A stretch of 38,991 bases of DNA, taken from Saprolegnia diclina VS20. Lineage: Eukaryota; Oomycota; Saprolegniomycetes; Saprolegniales; Saprolegniaceae. Positions 35,923-38,991 of this stretch are shown here, in pieces. A program made the position numbers and the translations under genes. The DNA lies in the NCBI RefSeq assembly GCF_000281045.1, contig NW_008246072.1, positions 927,256 to 966,246 on the forward strand, read 5' to 3'. The notes beneath the pieces were generated by a model. That model made no database searches, was not told where the DNA came from, and saw only the letters and a list, made by a program, of their open reading frames with translations. Positions within the stretch are counted from its first letter, which is position 1. Every line of letters begins with the position of its first letter.

Positions 35923-37596
35923 CTACGGACAGCCCGAGCCACCGGCGACGACCAAGCAAGATGTTTCATCAAACATTGAGAGCACGCTCACGACGACCGA
36001 AAAGACAAGCGACGCCGCCATACCGGCCGCGACGAGGCCGCCAACGAGTGGCTGGTACCCGCCGTAGGCCTTCAGATCGTACACAGCCTCCTTTTGCGGT
36101 GGGAGCAGCACGACCCAGAAGCACGCAACGACAGTCGTGCCATAGTAGATAGCGTACGTCGCTGCGACTTGATTGCGCGTCGCGTCCGAGTCGGCCGCGA
36201 TCGCTTCTTTCGAGACGTCAAACGCCTTGAAAATGATGTTGGCGAGGAGCGGGCCAAACGCGGTGGGGAGATTGTTGACCGTCGTGAGAAGCCCGTACGT
36301 CACGGCTTCGTTGCCGACTTCGGCGAGCTCGACAATGACAAACGTGGTCACGATGAATTGCATTGCGTAGGGGAGTTGCTCGGCCAAAGGCACGCCGAGG
36401 TAGAACCACTGGTTCCGAATGCCATTGTAGATGGTGAGGTACTGGACGACGGCGTCGATCGCGTTCATGAGAAGCGTCGTTGTCACAATGACAAGCCGCC
36501 AGTTCCACTGGGTGCCCCAGCGCCCGGTCGCTGCGAGCGCGCCGGCAAAGAGCAAGTTGCTCAAGATCGTCATGAGCTGAATGTTGATGTTCTCGACGCC
36601 GGCCCACGTGAGCTTGACGTACGGTGCGGCCGTCGACGTGATGCCGGACGCAAAGAGGTTGAAGAAAAAGTTGAAGAGCATGACCTGCCACGTCGCGCGC
36701 TGGATGAGGAGCCGCCAAAACTGATCCAAGTAGTCGCGAAATGGGACGCGCGGCAGCGGTGTGTCGACAATGAAAAAGTACGTGATCGGCACCATGGCCG
36801 CGCACGGCAGCGCCAGGAGCACAAAGAGCGTCCGGAGACCCATGTCCCACGAGAACGTGCCGCCGTACGCCGGCGAGTTGAGCGCGACACCAATGACGAT
36901 TTGAGCAATCACCGACGCGACCGTCCGCGTCGTGTACACCAACGACTGCATGCGCCCACGCGTGGCCTCGGGCTCGCGCTGGGCGAGTTCGACCACGAGC
37001 GCGTCGGACGGCACGTCGGCAATGATGTAGCAGAATGTGGCGAGGCCAAAGATGATGGCCATCATCGAGCCTCGGCGCTGCGCATCGGGATGCACGTACG
37101 CGGCTTTCTCCGCCGGCGTGAGCGTTTGGACGTCGCGCCGCGCGAGGTTTGGGTTGTCAATGTAGGGTGGGCCGTGGTTCTGGAAGGCGAGCGCAAGCAT
37201 GCAGCCGAGGCAAAGTGTCCAGCCGATCATCATCCACGACTTGCGCCGGTAGCCGCAAATGGGCACGCAGTCCGAGAGCATGCCCACAAAGACCTTGAGC
37301 GACCACCCGATCGAGAGGAGCGCGGTCATTGCGTTGAAGCGCGCGCCGCTGAGGCGAAAGTACGCCGTGAAGAGCGGGTATGAGAGGCTCGGGAGCGCGC
37401 CGTAGAGCAGCCCGACGCACACGTACTGCGCGAGGAGGCCCACGACCGGCGCGCTCGTGTAGACAGGCGGGCCGCCCGGCCGCAGCGCGCCGTCTTCGAG
37501 CGGTGGCGCCACGGGCGACTTGACGCTCTCGTAGCCTTCTTCGCTCACTTCGTAGCGACTGCTTCTGCGCTGCTGCTCGGCCCGGCTGAGGAGCAT
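35923..37596 (-). CDS. Folate-biopterin transporter family (BT1) protein
   Basis: Twelve-helix major-facilitator-type membrane protein of the folate-biopterin transporter family, which imports folates or pterins (some members move S-adenosylmethionine) in kinetoplastids, oomycetes and plants. Intronless; 557 aa from the ATG at 37596. The frame is open 25 codons further to a GTG but has no earlier ATG. The N-terminus of about 45 residues is polar and cytosolic. Family marks are GWSLKVFVGMLSDCVPICGYRRKSW after helix 2-3, DVPSDALVVELAQREPEATRGRMQS after helix 5, and FNFFFNLFASGITSTAAPYV at the start of the second half. The last helix is followed by a Cys-containing tail. Oomycetes carry many members; the substrate is not deducible. 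Confidence 0.9.
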   Translation of the reverse strand: MLLSRAEQQRRSSRYEVSEEGYESVKSPVAPPLEDGALRPGGPPVYTSAPVVGLLAQYVCVGLLYGALPSLSYPLFTAYFRLSGARFNAMTALLSIGWSLKVFVGMLSDCVPICGYRRKSWMMIGWTLCLGCMLALAFQNHGPPYIDNPNLARRDVQTLTPAEKAAYVHPDAQRRGSMMAIIFGLATFCYIIADVPSDALVVELAQREPEATRGRMQSLVYTTRTVASVIAQIVIGVALNSPAYGGTFSWDMGLRTLFVLLALPCAAMVPITYFFIVDTPLPRVPFRDYLDQFWRLLIQRATWQVMLFNFFFNLFASGITSTAAPYVKLTWAGVENINIQLMTILSNLLFAGALAATGRWGTQWNWRLVIVTTTLLMNAIDAVVQYLTIYNGIRNQWFYLGVPLAEQLPYAMQFIVTTFVIVELAEVGNEAVTYGLLTTVNNLPTAFGPLLANIIFKAFDVSKEAIAADSDATRNQVAATYAIYYGTTVVACFWVVLLPPQKEAVYDLKAYGGYQPLVGGLVAAGMAASLVFSVVVSVLSMFDETSCLVVAGGSGCP

Positions 37597-38991
37597 CGTC
37601 GGATCTTCTTGCCGCGGAGAGAGCTCTGATCGGACTGGCTCGTCGCCTGCGAATGATACCTCGTTTTTCACACGCGTGTTTTTGCGTGTTTTTTACAAAT
37701 CCCACCACACACCGGTGGAACTTCAACAAGAGAAGCGACTGAAGAAGAAACCACGCTGCCGGGTACACGCTGTTCCTGGTGGCTGATATCGTACGAGCTC
37801 TACTATTCACAGAGCCCACGAAGGGCGGTGATGGCTCCTTGAACCCCCCCTCGCCCTGCATTTCTGGGTCGTGGGGCATACTGTCGCCATCACGGGCGTC
37901 GGAGTCTCAACGCGCCAACGGCAATTTCGCCAATCTCACGCGATTCTCACATGGGTTCGCCGTCGTTGATGCTGAACAGATTCACCGCCCATGGTGATAG
38001 CAGCATGACGTGAAAAGGCAGGCTCCGAATGTACGGTATCGATGCGTGCGTTTTAGCCCCGCCGTGGTGTCTGTCGATTTAACGTTAAATTTTGGGAATC
38101 AAACCTCGAGTATTTGACGTGTGGTGTTGTGTTGTAGAAGAGGATGGTTTTTGCCGACGCTGGGTTGTGACGCTCGGCAGAAGCCCCAATGGAGCTGCAC
38201 GGTAGGAGCGTTGGTGTCCCGCACGTCATCATGATCGGACCAATCTGGTCGCAAGCACCTGCGGCATGTGGGACGACCCGTCACGAGAGAAGAAACAAGT
38301 TGATGGATTCACCGTGCGACGGCAGCCACATCCACAATTCATGTATCCAAGCTCACGTCCATCCTACGAAGAAGCAAAATTTGAGCGTACCTACGAGTAA
38401 GTACCCGGACAATCGAGCCCGTTCCAGCATGCAAGGCGTGGTGCACGGTAACCGTAGAGTAAAAACGTAGGCTTCGTTTGCACAAACAAGGTAAATGGAA
38501 GTTCAAGATAATTGCTGTACAGAAACGCGCGTATAACTCGATACTCGCATCCCATGGTCCCTGGGCCCTGGACCTGTATATGTCATGCGAAAGCCAGTGG
38601 CGCGCCTCGTGACGGGATATTCTCGGGCGACTGGGCGGCCCACAGGGTGACGATCGTGGTTGCTTGGTTTTGGGCGTTTCACATTCAATGACGTGGCAGC
38701 GGGATATGCTCGATAGAGGCCAAGGCTCCAAGTGCCACCATGCTGCCAACACCTTGCCGCAAACTGAGATGAGGACACCTCCGAGCCACACCATGTCGCG
38801 AAGCCAGACACGCGTGTATAGCATACATTGCTTGGAAAAGACGCCAACAGTGGGCAACACTGCAATCAAGAGCCCTACACCCTAGCGGCCTACTCCTAGC
38901 CGCCCGTCGCATCCCCTTGCTATTGTTCCACGCTCTTACCCTGTGTGCGCACCCCAAAGGTCCAGACGATGTTGATCGCCTCGTCAGCAAA
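37597..38991. other. Right-hand region without a supportable gene
   Basis: About 1.4 kb upstream of the folate-biopterin transporter gene. Open frames on both strands lack domains and paralogs. At the very edge, minus-strand bases 38991 to about 38950 read FADEAINIVWTFG, followed by a GTGCGC donor-like site. This could be an internal exon end of a gene coming from the right, but nothing downstream confirms it. Confidence 0.4.

Noticed and set aside
36094-37383. Plus-strand open frame of 429 codons over the folate-biopterin transporter gene
   Set aside because: It is the antisense shadow of a clear 12-helix transporter, is extremely Arg/Glu/His rich and has no domain.
38950-38991. Possible exon of an ABCB-type transporter on the minus strand at the right edge (FADEAINIVWTFG)
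   Set aside because: Only 13 residues before the window ends, and no continuation after any of the candidate acceptors matched that family.

Overview
The window is nuclear DNA of an oomycete, most probably a saprolegnialean (Saprolegnia/Achlya-like; the genus is inference). The evidence is: GC-rich coding sequence; very short spliceosomal introns (38-59 nt in the 42 introns I placed by hand, 39 ending in TAG); core-promoter motifs resembling the oomycete Inr-FPR consensus GCTCATTYYNCAWTTT; and gene content typical of the group (PDR-type ABCG transporters, a folate-biopterin transporter, tandem paralog arrays). There is no operon logic. Genes lie on both strands, and neighbours are related mainly by tandem duplication.

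Left block (1-9.7 kb): the 3' part of a PDR/ABCG transporter (+), a ten-intron mitochondrial Lon protease (-), a P-loop deoxynucleoside-kinase-like gene (-), then the first of two tandem Bax inhibitor-1 genes (+).

Central lipid block (10.3-17 kb): the second BI-1 gene (+), then four tandem acyltransferases of the LPLAT/MGAT-like (TMEM68/DGAT2-related) class on the minus strand. A BolA gene (+) sits between the first and second acyltransferase. All four acyltransferases have three exons, identical intron phases and a middle exon of exactly 304 nt.

Housekeeping block (17.8-23.5 kb): an M14-like (DUF2817) zinc hydrolase (+), a cytosolic aspartyl-tRNA synthetase with an N-terminal WHEP-like domain (-), and, divergent from it, a phosphopantothenate-cysteine ligase (+) with a hydrophobic C-terminal tail. 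The divergent promoter carries paired palindromes.

Transporter block (24.2-32 kb): a complete intronless PDR/ABCG gene (1343 aa), followed 116 bp later by a 5'-truncated tandem copy. The copy has lost the first Walker A motif but keeps the pieces of the canonical second ATP site. Near-identical and diverged tracts alternate between the copies, as expected from gene conversion.

Right block (32.3-39 kb): four tandem copies of a small (128-130 aa) predicted three-helix membrane protein family that I do not recognise, each with an Inr-FPR-like element whose predicted start lies exactly 20 nt before the ATG. Then comes a folate-biopterin transporter family gene (-) and about 1.4 kb without a supportable gene. 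The four-copy family is the best candidate here for something undescribed.
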